In this document: piece after piece, positions 28,802 to 38,642 of the stretch
Layout: each line of letters starts with the position of its first letter
Position numbering within the stretch: position 1 is the first letter of the stretch
NCBI RefSeq assembly: GCF_003063415.1
Contig: NZ_NESK01000012.1
Span: 1 to 64,000 of the forward strand
Source: Limnohabitans sp. 2KL-17
Lineage (GTDB): Bacteria; Pseudomonadota; Gammaproteobacteria; Burkholderiales; Burkholderiaceae_C
DNA length: 64,000 bases
Direction: 5' to 3'
The notes under the pieces: generated by a model
The model's input: the letters and a program-made list of their open reading frames with translations, nothing else
What the model was told of the DNA's origin: nothing
The model's database searches: none
Program-made: the position numbers and the translations under genes

Positions 28802-29488
28802 ATGAACCGTTTTCGCTTTTTGACCTCTTTTTTTGCGCTGATGATCGCCTTGCCCTTGTCGATTCCCTTGGTCTGTCATGCCCAAGTCGGCGGCATCAGC
28901 AAAGTGCGGATCAGCACGTCGGCAGGTGACATCGAAGCTGAGTTGTACGCCGACAAAGCCCCCAAAACCGTGGCCAACTTTCTGCAGTACGTGAACGACA
29001 AGCATTACGACGGCACGGTCTTTCACCGAGTGATTGCGGGCTTCATGGTGCAAGGGGGGGGCTATGACGCCCAGTACAAAGAAAAGAAAACCCGCGCCCC
29101 CGTTCAGCACGAAGGTCGTTTGTCGCTGGCCGCTGGTTTGAAAAACACCACCGGCACGCTGGCCATGGCCCGCACCAATGACCCGCAATCGGCCACTTCG
29201 CAGTTTTTCATCAACGTGGTGGACAACGCTTTTCTGGACCCCACCCCGATTCCGGATGGCGACCCGGTCGCCAAATTTGAACACCAAGGCCGCGTTTACG
29301 AAAAAGTAGCACGCGCTCAATTGCTGAACTCACCCCAACTGTTCGGCTATACCGTTTTTGGCAAAGTCACGTCCGGCATGGACGTGGTCCAAAAAATCAG
29401 GAACACCCCCACCGGTGCGGGTGGTCCTTTTCCCTCCGATGTCCCTCGGACACCGGTCCTCATTCAATCCATCACTTTGTTGAAATAA
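28802..29488 (+). CDS. ppiA: Periplasmic peptidyl-prolyl cis-trans isomerase (cyclophilin)
   Basis: A cyclophilin-type prolyl isomerase of 228 residues with an N-terminal signal peptide (hydrophobic to about residue 28, before QVGGISKV). The core has [26 protein letters not shown] and the MARTNDPQSATSQFFINV strand expected of the active site. It has a small insertion near EKVARAQL compared with PpiA. A cytoplasmic paralogue starts only 3 bases after its stop, so the two isomerases are cotranscribed for different compartments. Confidence 0.93.
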   Translation: MNRFRFLTSFFALMIALPLSIPLVCHAQVGGISKVRISTSAGDIEAELYADKAPKTVANFLQYVNDKHYDGTVFHRVIAGFMVQGGGYDAQYKEKKTRAPVQHEGRLSLAAGLKNTTGTLAMARTNDPQSATSQFFINVVDNAFLDPTPIPDGDPVAKFEHQGRVYEKVARAQLLNSPQLFGYTVFGKVTSGMDVVQKIRNTPTGAGGPFPSDVPRTPVLIQSITLLK

Positions 29489-29491
29489 ACC

Positions 29492-29998
29492 ATGACCAAC
29501 CCACAAGTTGAATTGCACGTGACAGGCTACGGCGTCATCACGATCGAACTGGATGCTGAAAAAGCACCCAAGTCCACAGAAAACTTTCTGGCCTATGTGA
29601 ACAAGGGTCACTACGACAACACGATTTTTCACCGTGTCATCCCCGGCTTCATGGTTCAAGGCGGCGGCTTTGAGCCTGGCATGTCGCAAAAGCCTACCGA
29701 TGCCACCATCGAAAACGAAGCCAACAACGGCCTGAAGAACAACGAGTACACCTTGGCCATGGCCCGCACCTCGGCGCCCCACTCGGCCTCGTCCCAGTTT
29801 TTCATCAACGTGGCCAATAACGACTTTTTGAACCACACAGCGCCGTCCATGCAAGGCTGGGGTTACGCCGTGTTCGGCAAAGTGGTCAAGGGCACTGAAG
29901 TTGTGGACCAAATCAAAGGCGTGAAAACCGGCAGCAAAGGCGGCCATGGTGACGTGCCCAACGATGACGTCGTGATCGAAAAAGCCATTGCCATCTGA
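29492..29998 (+). CDS. ppiB: Cytoplasmic peptidyl-prolyl cis-trans isomerase (cyclophilin)
   Basis: At 168 residues without a signal peptide, this matches the cytoplasmic PpiB. Active-site stretches are [38 protein letters not shown] and [11 protein letters not shown]. It is the paralogue of the preceding exported protein. It is followed by lpxH after 11 bases. Confidence 0.95.
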   Translation: MTNPQVELHVTGYGVITIELDAEKAPKSTENFLAYVNKGHYDNTIFHRVIPGFMVQGGGFEPGMSQKPTDATIENEANNGLKNNEYTLAMARTSAPHSASSQFFINVANNDFLNHTAPSMQGWGYAVFGKVVKGTEVVDQIKGVKTGSKGGHGDVPNDDVVIEKAIAI

Positions 29999-30009
29999 CG
30001 CGCTGCGCC

Positions 30010-30801
30010 ATGTCTGCAGATCTGCGCACAGCCATACCGAACATCGGCTTGCTGAAAGCGCCTGCAGCATGGCACACCGTGGACCTGATCTCGGACCTGC
30101 ATTTGCAAGCGTCCGAGACGGCCACATTTGAAGGCTGGCGCGCCTATATGGCCAGCACCCCCGCCGATGCGGTGTTGATTTTGGGTGACTTGTTCGAGGT
30201 CTGGGTCGGTGACGACGCTGCAGCCCAAGACCCATTCTTGCAAGCCTGCGCGGACGTATTGCGCCAGACAGCGCAACGTGTGCATGTGGCTTTCATGCCC
30301 GGTAACCGTGATTTCTTGGTCAGCCCCGATTTTTTGTCTCGGTGTGGCGTGCAGCCATTGACCGACCCCACGTTGCTTGAGCTTTCTGCTCAACGCATTT
30401 TGCTCACCCACGGCGATGCGCTTTGCCTGGATGACAAGCCCTACCAGGCTTTTCGGCTGCAAGCCCGCAACGCCGAATGGCAACAATCCTTTTTGGCCAA
30501 GCCTTTGGCTGAACGCCAGGAATTTGCCCGCAACTTGCGTGCGCTGAGCGAGTCGCAAAAGCATGAGGGCATGAGCTTTGCAGATGCCGACTTGGAAATG
30601 AGCCTTTTTTGGCTGGCACAAGCGCAAGCTGATCGCTTGGTGCACGGCCATACGCACCGGCCAGCCGACCATGCGCTGGGGCACGCGCAACGGCATGTCT
30701 TGAGCGACTGGTCGCTTGACCATCAGCCCTTTCGGGCGCAGGTGTTCAGGCTAAACAGCTCTGGCGGTGTGGTGAGAATCGATTTGCACCCACGCGCTTG
30801 A
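30010..30801 (+). CDS. lpxH: UDP-2,3-diacylglucosamine diphosphatase
   Basis: LpxH hydrolyses UDP-2,3-diacylglucosamine to lipid X in lipid A synthesis at the inner-membrane face. The metallophosphoesterase motifs are present in order: DLISDLHL, ILGDLFEVWVGDD, MPGNRDFLV, LTHGDALC, and VHGHTHRPADH. The 263-residue length includes an extra N-terminal segment of about 20 residues. It follows ppiB closely, an order common in Burkholderiales, and is convergent with the DUF349 gene. Confidence 0.93.
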   Translation: MSADLRTAIPNIGLLKAPAAWHTVDLISDLHLQASETATFEGWRAYMASTPADAVLILGDLFEVWVGDDAAAQDPFLQACADVLRQTAQRVHVAFMPGNRDFLVSPDFLSRCGVQPLTDPTLLELSAQRILLTHGDALCLDDKPYQAFRLQARNAEWQQSFLAKPLAERQEFARNLRALSESQKHEGMSFADADLEMSLFWLAQAQADRLVHGHTHRPADHALGHAQRHVLSDWSLDHQPFRAQVFRLNSSGGVVRIDLHPRA

Positions 30802-30813
30802 AGTGCCCCTGAA

Positions 30814-33597
30814 TCAGCCCCGCAACAGGTTCTTCAAGACGTTTTGCAAACGGAGCGCCGTGGCGGGCTCGTGCGGTCCGGATAAGACTTGCGCCACATC
30901 CTGGCCCCAGGTTTCGCGGGGACCGGGCTGGTTGCGTTGTGTCAACAACTGCAATTGCAGGGCACGGCGCTCGTTCAGGTTGTCGGCTGGCGTCGGGATT
31001 TCGGCAGCCATCTCGAGGCGCAGCAATGCGGTTGCTGCGGGAGCTTTGGGGACTTCACCGACGGCTTGAGCCCAAGCCTGACGGGTCGAGGCATTGATGG
31101 CCCGTCCCAGTTCTTGCGCGCTGGGCAAAGCTTCAGCCTGGCGTTCTTGCCAAGCAGTCATCAAACGCGTCAGGGTTTCGCCATGGGCTTGAGACGCCAA
31201 TTTACGCAGCGACATTTCGGCACGTTCCAGCGCCTCGCGCTGGGCGCGGAAGGCCGCATCACCCAGACGGGGTCCGCGGTCTTCACGGTCGGCAAAATTG
31301 CCGCGCGGGAAACGATCTCCTCCTCGGTCACTTCCACGGTCACCTGTTCGAGGCTGTCCCCGATCCCCAGGTCGACCATCGCGGCGCCCGGCAACAGCGC
31401 CTTCTGTCTTTTTCTGACCCGGACGGTCATCGCCACGCACCGCCACCACAGGTTTGACTGGCTTGGGCACTGCCACAGGGGCTGCGGCCTCAACGGGGAC
31501 CATTGGTTCAACACGCTCGCTGCTGTCGTCGGAAGTTTCTGAAGCCTCGGTTTGGCCTTCGCCTGCTTCTGTCTGATTGGCTGCTTCATCCGCAACACCC
31601 TCTGCCGCTTCGGTCAATGACTCTGGCGCAGGCACAGGCGCATGAGCCTGAGCAACCGGCTTTTCTGCCACCGCTTCGGCTTGCCCCCGCAATGCCGCAT
31701 CCAGTGCTGCCATGGCAGCACGAATCTTGGCGGCGTCTCCACCTGCATTCGCCGCATCCAGCAATTTGGACGCATCGATGACGGCACGATCGTGTGCAGT
31801 GATCGGTGCAGACGAGGACTGACGGTCAGTGCCTTTGCGCTGGAACGCTTCGTCCAGCGGGGCACGGAAGACTTCCCAGAGTTTTTGTTCGGTCTTGCGG
31901 TCAAGCGGCACCACCTGAGCTTCTACCTGCCACCTTTGCTGCAAAGCTTTGACGGCATCCACGCGCAAAGCGGGCGCTGCACCCAGCGCCCGGGCTTCGT
32001 CGATCAAGGCCTGGCGGCGTTCGACACTTGCTTTTTGGGCGGCTTCCAGTGGTGCGGCTGCAGCTTTGAAGTTTGCCTTCCACTGTGACTGCATCTCTGC
32101 AAATGATTTTTCGCTCAGATGACCCGCATTGCGCCACCGGTCTGCGAACTGGTGAAGCGCACGCAACTGGCTGCGCCAGTCTTCGTTGTCGGCATTGGCC
32201 ACCGTCCACGCCTTGACTTCCTCCATCAAGGCCACGCGCTGGGCACGGTGATCAGCCGATTCTTTTTTCATCTGCTCCAGCCAGGCCAGAACGGTTTTGT
32301 AGGCGTCGTTGCAGGCTGCGTCGAAGCGTTTCCACAAGGCATGGTTAGGCAAGCCACCTTGGTCGGTTTGCTTCCAGTTGTCACGCAACTGGCGCAGTTT
32401 GTCCTGCATTTTTCGCCCACCCACAGTGGGGGCTTTTTCGGCATCCAGCAAGGCTTCTGCCTGGGCGACCAGGTCTTGCCGAATCTGGTCGGATCGCCAG
32501 CGTTGCCAGCCCTCGGTGTCGCCTGCGGTCGTCAGCGCGTTGTGTACGCGCTCATCAAGGGCGGTGTCCAGGTTCTTGCCATGGGTCTTGAGCGCGGCGC
32601 GCAAGCCGACAGCAGCATCGGCCAGGTTTGCACCTTGGCTTTCGATGGTTTGTTTTTCCAGCGCTTCAAGCGCTTCAGTCACTGCCTTGTTGGCTTCCTC
32701 ACGCAAGGCCTGACGCTGCGCTGCGTCCATCTTGGGTTTGGCCGGCTTGACCTCTTTGGCGACTTCGGTGGCTACCGCATCTGTGGCAGATGGCTGGGTA
32801 TGTGCCACAACTTCACCGCGCAAACGGCGAATTTCTTCGGCCCAAACAGGCACCAATGGCAAGGCGACCGAGGCATCAGCCTGGGCTTGTTGCGCCAGAG
32901 TCAATGCGCCAAAAAAACCTTGCCAAACGGCTTGCAACTGTTGCAGTGCCGCATCCAGCTGGTTCGGGAATTTCAAATCCACACTGGGCCAGACCGGGTT
33001 GGCCTTGAGCAGATTGGCCTGTGTTTGCCATTGGTCCACATCGGCTTGTACACCAGCAAGACCAATCAGGGCCTCCGCCATCGGTTTGGTCGAAAGCACT
33101 TCGATGCGTTGCGCCAGCAACACGGCGGATTCGCGCTGCACCATGACTTGGTGCTGCAAATCCTCAACCCCTTTGACCACTTCGGCCAAACGGACCTTCA
33201 AGCCGGCCAGCGGCTCGCGCGACAAAGGCGCGCCTGCTTTAGCAGCATCGCGCTGCCAAGCCATGGCATCTGCAATGTTCAGGCGAGGCGCTTGCAGCAG
33301 GCTCTCTGCTTTTTGGGCCCAATCACCCGCCAATGCATCTTGGCCATGAACACGGCGGAGCTCGTCGAGTTTTTCCTTGAGCAGCTTGGCCGCACCTTTG
33401 TCACGGGAAGACATTTCGCGATAAACCTCACCCAACGCGTCGGCTGAGGGGTCAGTCAACAGCCATTCGCGCAAACGGGCCGTGCGCTCACCCGTTGATG
33501 CGGCGTGAAATGCACCCGCAGTTAATTGGTCAAGGGCGGCGAGGTCAAGAGGCTTAGAGGATGAAGTCACGGTAAAAAACTTTAAAACACAGTCCAT
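30814..33597 (-). CDS. Very long DUF349 domain protein
   Basis: About 927 residues of mostly charged, alanine-rich helix with several DUF349 repeats, recognisable by elements such as LRDNWKQTDQGGLPNHALWKRF and by LWEVFRAPLDEAFQRKG. Between about residues 670 and 790 is a low-complexity Glu/Ala/Pro then Arg/Gly/Asp-rich stretch, followed by a conserved C-terminal domain. The function is unknown; DUF349 proteins are abundant in Burkholderiales, and an RNA or nucleic-acid role is only guessed from the RGD-rich part. The start is uncertain: ATG at 33597 or GTG at 33573 both suit the frame and neither has a strong ribosome site. Confidence 0.8.
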   Translation of the reverse strand: MDCVLKFFTVTSSSKPLDLAALDQLTAGAFHAASTGERTARLREWLLTDPSADALGEVYREMSSRDKGAAKLLKEKLDELRRVHGQDALAGDWAQKAESLLQAPRLNIADAMAWQRDAAKAGAPLSREPLAGLKVRLAEVVKGVEDLQHQVMVQRESAVLLAQRIEVLSTKPMAEALIGLAGVQADVDQWQTQANLLKANPVWPSVDLKFPNQLDAALQQLQAVWQGFFGALTLAQQAQADASVALPLVPVWAEEIRRLRGEVVAHTQPSATDAVATEVAKEVKPAKPKMDAAQRQALREEANKAVTEALEALEKQTIESQGANLADAAVGLRAALKTHGKNLDTALDERVHNALTTAGDTEGWQRWRSDQIRQDLVAQAEALLDAEKAPTVGGRKMQDKLRQLRDNWKQTDQGGLPNHALWKRFDAACNDAYKTVLAWLEQMKKESADHRAQRVALMEEVKAWTVANADNEDWRSQLRALHQFADRWRNAGHLSEKSFAEMQSQWKANFKAAAAPLEAAQKASVERRQALIDEARALGAAPALRVDAVKALQQRWQVEAQVVPLDRKTEQKLWEVFRAPLDEAFQRKGTDRQSSSAPITAHDRAVIDASKLLDAANAGGDAAKIRAAMAALDAALRGQAEAVAEKPVAQAHAPVPAPESLTEAAEGVADEAANQTEAGEGQTEASETSDDSSERVEPMVPVEAAAPVAVPKPVKPVVAVRGDDRPGQKKTEGAVAGRRDGRPGDRGQPRTGDRGSDRGGDRFPRGNFADREDRGPRLGDAAFRAQREALERAEMSLRKLASQAHGETLTRLMTAWQERQAEALPSAQELGRAINASTRQAWAQAVGEVPKAPAATALLRLEMAAEIPTPADNLNERRALQLQLLTQRNQPGPRETWGQDVAQVLSGPHEPATALRLQNVLKNLLRG

Positions 33598-33965
33598 GCC
33601 AAATACGGCATCAGTGTCGCAGCCGGACGTCCGTGCACACAAGACAGAGCGGCTGACAACAACTGCGTATTTTCGCCGGGATTTGCCCAGACCCAGCCCC
33701 TTGAGCAGAATACGCAACAATCTGTTGTGATTTCAAGCGCACAAAGCATCCTATATTTCTTTTATGAATCATTTATTATTTTTTTAGTCTTGACTCGATA
33801 TTAAATATTCCTAGAATTTGACAGACGCAAAATTAGGGAAAACCCGGCATCGCAGCCATCCCTAGCTCATCTGCCCCCCCACTGGATGTGCCGCAAGCCG
33901 TGCATCACCCCAAACACCCATGCCATGTGACGCCCCTCACGGCATCGGCCATGAAAGGAAGCGCC
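33598..33965. other. Divergent intergenic region, AT-rich
   Basis: This 368-base gap lies between the DUF349 and lytic transglycosylase genes. Bases 33750-33850 are markedly AT-rich and contain a promoter-like pair on the plus strand at 33790-33817. An open frame beginning at 33888 reads into the transglycosylase, but the ribosome site favours the start at 33966. Confidence 0.5.
33790..33817 (+). promoter_or_regulatory. Sigma70-like promoter TTGACT-N16-TAGAAT
   Basis: The -35 hexamer at 33790-33795 matches five of six consensus bases, and the -10 at 33812-33817 four or five of six, with a 16-base spacer in an AT-rich context. It would transcribe the lytic transglycosylase gene with a leader of about 140 bases. 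Confidence 0.5.
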
Positions 33966-34733
33966 ATGACAGCGACATTGAACATGTCCCGCCTGGTTTT
34001 GTGCCTGCAAGTATGGGCGACCGATGTCCGTGAAGGTTTTGTGGAAATCACCCGCCACGGTTTGGCCTTGTTCGGTCTGGCGGTGGTGTTGGTCAGCATG
34101 ACTTTTTTGGCGCGCCCCAACCTGCAAGCATCTGCCAGCGAAATGCTGTTGGGTTGGCTCGAAATTCGGCAAACTGACACCATCGAGGCGCCCTCAGCAG
34201 GGAATGCTGCGGCAAGGTCCACTGCAAAAAGTCTCAAAAACCTCACTGACGAACAATTGGCTGTCACCCGTTGGCTCAGTCGCAAGTACCGTGTCTCAGC
34301 CGAGCCAATGGGCGCCATGGTCGCCGAAGCCTGGACTCTGGGCGAGCGAGCGCAGTTGGCCCCCACCTTGATCCTGGCCATCATGGCCATCGAATCCCGG
34401 TTCAACCCGTTTGCCTCAGGCAGCCCAGGCACATCAGGACTGATGCAACTCGAGCTCAAAGCCCATTCAGAGGCCCTTGATCAATTTGGCGGCATGTTGT
34501 CGGCCTTCGACCCCCTGACCAACGTGCGCGTAGGGGTCCGGCATTTACAGGCCCTGGTTCAGCAAACCGAGACAATCGAGGAGGCCTTGTCACTTTATGG
34601 TGCTTCTTCAGGACAACCCACCGAGGGCCAGTACGTGGATCGGGTTTTGGCCGAGCAAAAACTGCTTGAAAAAGTGACTGAGAAGCAAAATACTGCGGCC
34701 CTCGCCAACCAGGGCAAGCACGCCCCACTTTAA
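33966..34733 (+). CDS. Membrane-anchored lytic transglycosylase (SLT domain)
   Basis: The protein (255 residues) has one hydrophobic segment near residues 35-52 (GLALFGLAVVLVSMTFLA), which should anchor it in the inner membrane. The SLT domain follows: LILAIMAIESRFNPFASG with the catalytic Glu, then GTSGLMQL. It cleaves peptidoglycan glycan strands with formation of 1,6-anhydro ends. The start at 33966 has AAAGGAAG 5 bases upstream; a longer frame from 33888 lacks this. The usual QV(M/I)P after GLM is replaced by QLELKAH. Confidence 0.85.
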   Translation: MTATLNMSRLVLCLQVWATDVREGFVEITRHGLALFGLAVVLVSMTFLARPNLQASASEMLLGWLEIRQTDTIEAPSAGNAAARSTAKSLKNLTDEQLAVTRWLSRKYRVSAEPMGAMVAEAWTLGERAQLAPTLILAIMAIESRFNPFASGSPGTSGLMQLELKAHSEALDQFGGMLSAFDPLTNVRVGVRHLQALVQQTETIEEALSLYGASSGQPTEGQYVDRVLAEQKLLEKVTEKQNTAALANQGKHAPL

Positions 34734-34778
34734 GCCTGGCCGACTCGCGGACAGAAAAGCCTAGGCTACACTTACGCA

Positions 34779-34941
34779 GTGCGCGACTGGCGATAGGAGC
34801 CCTCTCTTGAACAACAAGGCGGGACCACTCTGACGTGGAGCGCGGTGGCACCAAGCCACCCCCGAACCACTGGGAAGCGCACACCCGATACTGGCCCAGT
34901 AAGGCCTGACCCGGGTTTTCAGCCGTTCGCCTGGGCAGCCC
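34779..34941 (+). ncRNA. ZTP riboswitch (pfl motif) upstream of glyA
   Basis: The leader holds the conserved blocks of the pfl motif in order: GCGCGACTGGCGATAGGAG at 34781, ACCACTGGGAAGCG at about 34865, and CCGTTCGCCTGGGCA at about 34923. ZTP riboswitches sense the purine intermediate ZMP/ZTP, which accumulates when 10-formyl-tetrahydrofolate is short, and turn on one-carbon genes such as glyA. Directly after the motif, CCTTGTC (34940) can pair with GACAAGG (34972-34978) just before the ribosome site GAAGGA at 34989, a possible expression platform. The spacer between blocks is longer than average. Confidence 0.88.
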
Positions 34942-34999
34942 TTGTCAAAGACTTTTTTGCACATGTGTCTGACAAGGTTCCATCTATTGAAGGACTGCC

Positions 35000-36244
<1,245 letters not shown>

Positions 36245-36256
36245 TCGGTCTGAACG

Positions 36257-36706
36257 ATGAAATGCCCGTTTTGCGGTCACCTCGAAACCCAGGTTGTAGA
36301 AACCCGGTTGGCTGAGGACGGAGATTTCATCCGCCGTCGCCGTCAATGTGGTGCATGTGAAAAGCGCTTCACCACCTACGAAAAACCGGAAGTCAACTTT
36401 CCGGCCATCGTTAAAAAGGACGGCCGGCGCATCGAGTACCAACGTGAAAAATTGCGTGGCAGCCTCAACCTGGCGCTGCGCAAACGCCCTGTCAGCACAG
36501 AGCAGGTTGACGGGGCCATTGAGCGGATTGAGGAAAAGCTGCTGAATCTGGCCATTCGTGAGGTCGCGTCACACCGCATTGGCGAATTGGTCATGCGCGA
36601 GCTGAAAAAGCTCGACAAAGTGGCTTATGTGCGCTTTGCCAGCGTGTACCGAAATTTCGAAGACATCGACGATTTCAAGACCCTGGTGGACGAAGTTCAA
36701 AGCTGA
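36257..36706 (+). CDS. nrdR: Transcriptional repressor NrdR
   Basis: NrdR represses ribonucleotide reductase genes in response to ATP/dATP. The 149-residue protein has the N-terminal zinc ribbon (Cys3, Cys6, Cys31, Cys34 in MKCPFCG...[10 protein letters not shown]) and an ATP-cone from about residue 49. Length and motifs are standard. It shares the glyA transcript. Confidence 0.97.
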   Translation: MKCPFCGHLETQVVETRLAEDGDFIRRRRQCGACEKRFTTYEKPEVNFPAIVKKDGRRIEYQREKLRGSLNLALRKRPVSTEQVDGAIERIEEKLLNLAIREVASHRIGELVMRELKKLDKVAYVRFASVYRNFEDIDDFKTLVDEVQS

Positions 36707-36750
36707 TCAAGCCTTTTTGGGCGGGTCATGTCCCATGCCCACTTTTCCGC

Positions 36751-37356
36751 TCAACAAGCCACATTGGAAGGCATGCTTGCAGTTTCCAGCCGGGGCTTGC
36801 CCACCGCGTTGATCACCAAACGCCACGCAGCGGTTTGGCCGGGGACGCACAAGGTCAGGGTGCCCGCCTGAAACCCCCCGGAGATGCTTTGGCTGCGGCC
36901 CTCGGGGCCGTAAGATACGTAGCGGTTCACGGTCGCGTTGCCTTTGAGTTTCAAAAATGGCGGCAAAGCCGAATGAACCATCAAAACGGTTTCTGTTGAA
37001 TCCCGCACGGCGTTGTCATTGCCATCCACAAACACCAGCCAGCCTTGCCCCCAGCTGCCCTCCGTTGCGCAGCCACCCCCCAAACCCAGCACACAAAGCG
37101 TGACGCGTTGCTGCCGCTGCAAAGCCTCAGACCGCGCCAGCATGAGGCTGCCCAGCATTTGCTCGGCCTGGCTTTGCATCTGGTGCTTTTGACGCAACCC
37201 GGACAGGCTGGGCGCCGCCAAAGCCGCGAGTGTGGCCAGCAGCGCCAGCACCACCAGAGCTTCAAGCAAGGTGAATCCATCGGGACTGCATCCAGGAGTG
37301 GATGAATGCCTGACCGGCCCCGGCCTCGGCGGGCTTGCTTGCCAGGCTGTTTGCAT
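36751..37356 (-). CDS. GspH/FimT-type minor pseudopilin
   Basis: A type IV pilin-like protein of about 201 residues. The prepilin peptidase site is DG|FTLLEALVVLALLA, with Glu at mature position 5 and a hydrophobic helix. The C-terminal GspH-like beta domain includes SEALQRQQRVTLCVL and a WGQGWLVFVDGNDN loop typical of FimT/GspH. The long leader before the cleavage site (about 26 residues from this start) is unusual; GGACAGGTGAAC before the ATG at 37356 supports it. It is divergent from the pilin genes and probably primes pilus assembly with them. Confidence 0.85.
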   Translation of the reverse strand: MQTAWQASPPRPGPVRHSSTPGCSPDGFTLLEALVVLALLATLAALAAPSLSGLRQKHQMQSQAEQMLGSLMLARSEALQRQQRVTLCVLGLGGGCATEGSWGQGWLVFVDGNDNAVRDSTETVLMVHSALPPFLKLKGNATVNRYVSYGPEGRSQSISGGFQAGTLTLCVPGQTAAWRLVINAVGKPRLETASMPSNVAC

Positions 37357-37495
37357 GTTCACCTGTCCCTTAAGCATTCTTGAACCCCCTTGTGCCGCGA
37401 GCCGACCGACCAGCTTGCACCTGCAATTCGGCCTGTACAAGTGATTATTAAGTATTCACAATGCAAAGTCTCAACCATTTTCAAAGGAGACGGGC

Positions 37496-37957
37496 ATGGG
37501 CGCTCTCACCGGGAAAAGAAAGGCTGCAGATCGGCTCCGCACACAGGGCTGGACCTTGAGCGAATTGCTCATCAGCCTGGCCCTGATGGCCGTGCTGGCC
37601 GCCGTGGCCCTGCCCGCCTACACCGCACAACAGCGCCAGGCCCGGCGCACCGATGCGCAAAGCGCCTTGCAACAATTGCAACTGGACCAGGCCCGATGGC
37701 GTGGCAGCCACGACACCCATGCGAGCGATCTGGCCAGTCTGGGCTGGACCTCTGACCGCTCACCCGCCGGGCATTACCAGATCGCCATCGAAGAGGCATC
37801 GGCCGATGGGTACGTCTTGACCGCCAGCCCGGTGGGCACTCAAGCCAGCGACACCCCTTGCCAACCCATGCGCTTACAACTGCTGCACACAGCCAGCGTG
37901 ATCCTCAGCAGTGGCAACGACCTGAGCGCTGACCCTGGCCGATGCTGGCGTCAATAA
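37496..37957 (+). CDS. pilE: Type IV pilin-like protein (PilE family)
   Basis: The 153-residue prepilin has the cleavage motif QG|WTLSELLISLALMAVLAA with Glu5 in the mature helix and Cys pairs in the C-terminal part (DTPC and GRC near the end). AAAGGAG precedes the ATG. In Burkholderiales minor-pilin clusters a PilE-like protein usually joins PilV, PilW and PilX at the pilus tip; no PilY1 adhesin gene is present here. It starts the four-gene plus-strand operon. Confidence 0.85.
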   Translation: MGALTGKRKAADRLRTQGWTLSELLISLALMAVLAAVALPAYTAQQRQARRTDAQSALQQLQLDQARWRGSHDTHASDLASLGWTSDRSPAGHYQIAIEEASADGYVLTASPVGTQASDTPCQPMRLQLLHTASVILSSGNDLSADPGRCWRQ

Positions 37958-37979
37958 GCACCCCATAAAACACCATCCA

Positions 37980-38642
37980 ATGCACCCTCCAGCCTTATTC
38001 GCCGCAAATTGCGGCACCAAATTTACGCAGAGGGGCGAGACCCTGGTGGGCCTGATGGTGGGCATGGGCATCGGTCTGCTTGTACTGGCGGCTGGCGCAA
38101 AAATGCTCGCTCAACACCTGCAAGGGCACCGCTGGGCCTTGCAAGACAGCCACCTCCACCACGATCTGCGCTCGGCCTTGGACGCCTTGACGCGGGAACT
38201 GCGCCAGGCCCAATCCGTGGGTCAGGCCTGGAAAGCCAGGTCCACGGCGGATTGCAAAGATGCTTTTTGCGGTGGCGCCGGAGACATCAAAATCCAGGGA
38301 AACCGCATCGACTTCAGCCGTGACCGCAACCACAATGGCCTGCTCGACAACAACGAATGTTCGGGCTTTCGCTTGAAAGACCAGAAGCTTCAGGTGAGGA
38401 CAGCCTGCACGCCTGAGGTCTGGACCGATCTGACCGATGCAGGCAGCCTGAAGATGGTGGATATGCAATGGCAGCTGCACTGCGAAAGGCGTGAGCGCTG
38501 GGTGCAAAGGTGGGTCACGGTACAGTTGAACGCCGAGTGGCCACGCGATGCGACGCGACAGTTGAGCTTGTCGCAAACGGTGTCCCTGCGCAACAATGTA
38601 CCCGCCCTGCCCTGGCCAGCGGTATGTGGTGCAGCACCATGA
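37980..38642 (+). CDS. pilW: Minor pilin PilW-like
   Basis: A 220-residue PilW-type protein: N-terminal leader, RG|ETLVGLMVGMGIGLLVLAAG helix, then a long alpha-beta domain with the HHDLRSALDALTRELRQA segment common to PilW. Position 5 of the mature helix, normally Glu, is Gly, and position 1 is Glu instead of Phe, so processing or incorporation may differ. It follows pilE after 22 bases and overlaps the PilX gene by 4. Confidence 0.8.
   Translation: MHPPALFAANCGTKFTQRGETLVGLMVGMGIGLLVLAAGAKMLAQHLQGHRWALQDSHLHHDLRSALDALTRELRQAQSVGQAWKARSTADCKDAFCGGAGDIKIQGNRIDFSRDRNHNGLLDNNECSGFRLKDQKLQVRTACTPEVWTDLTDAGSLKMVDMQWQLHCERRERWVQRWVTVQLNAEWPRDATRQLSLSQTVSLRNNVPALPWPAVCGAAP

Noticed and set aside
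33888..33965. Longer start for the lytic transglycosylase
   Set aside because: No ribosome site precedes 33888; the ATG at 33966 has AAAGGAAG and leads directly into the cytoplasmic segment before the membrane helix.
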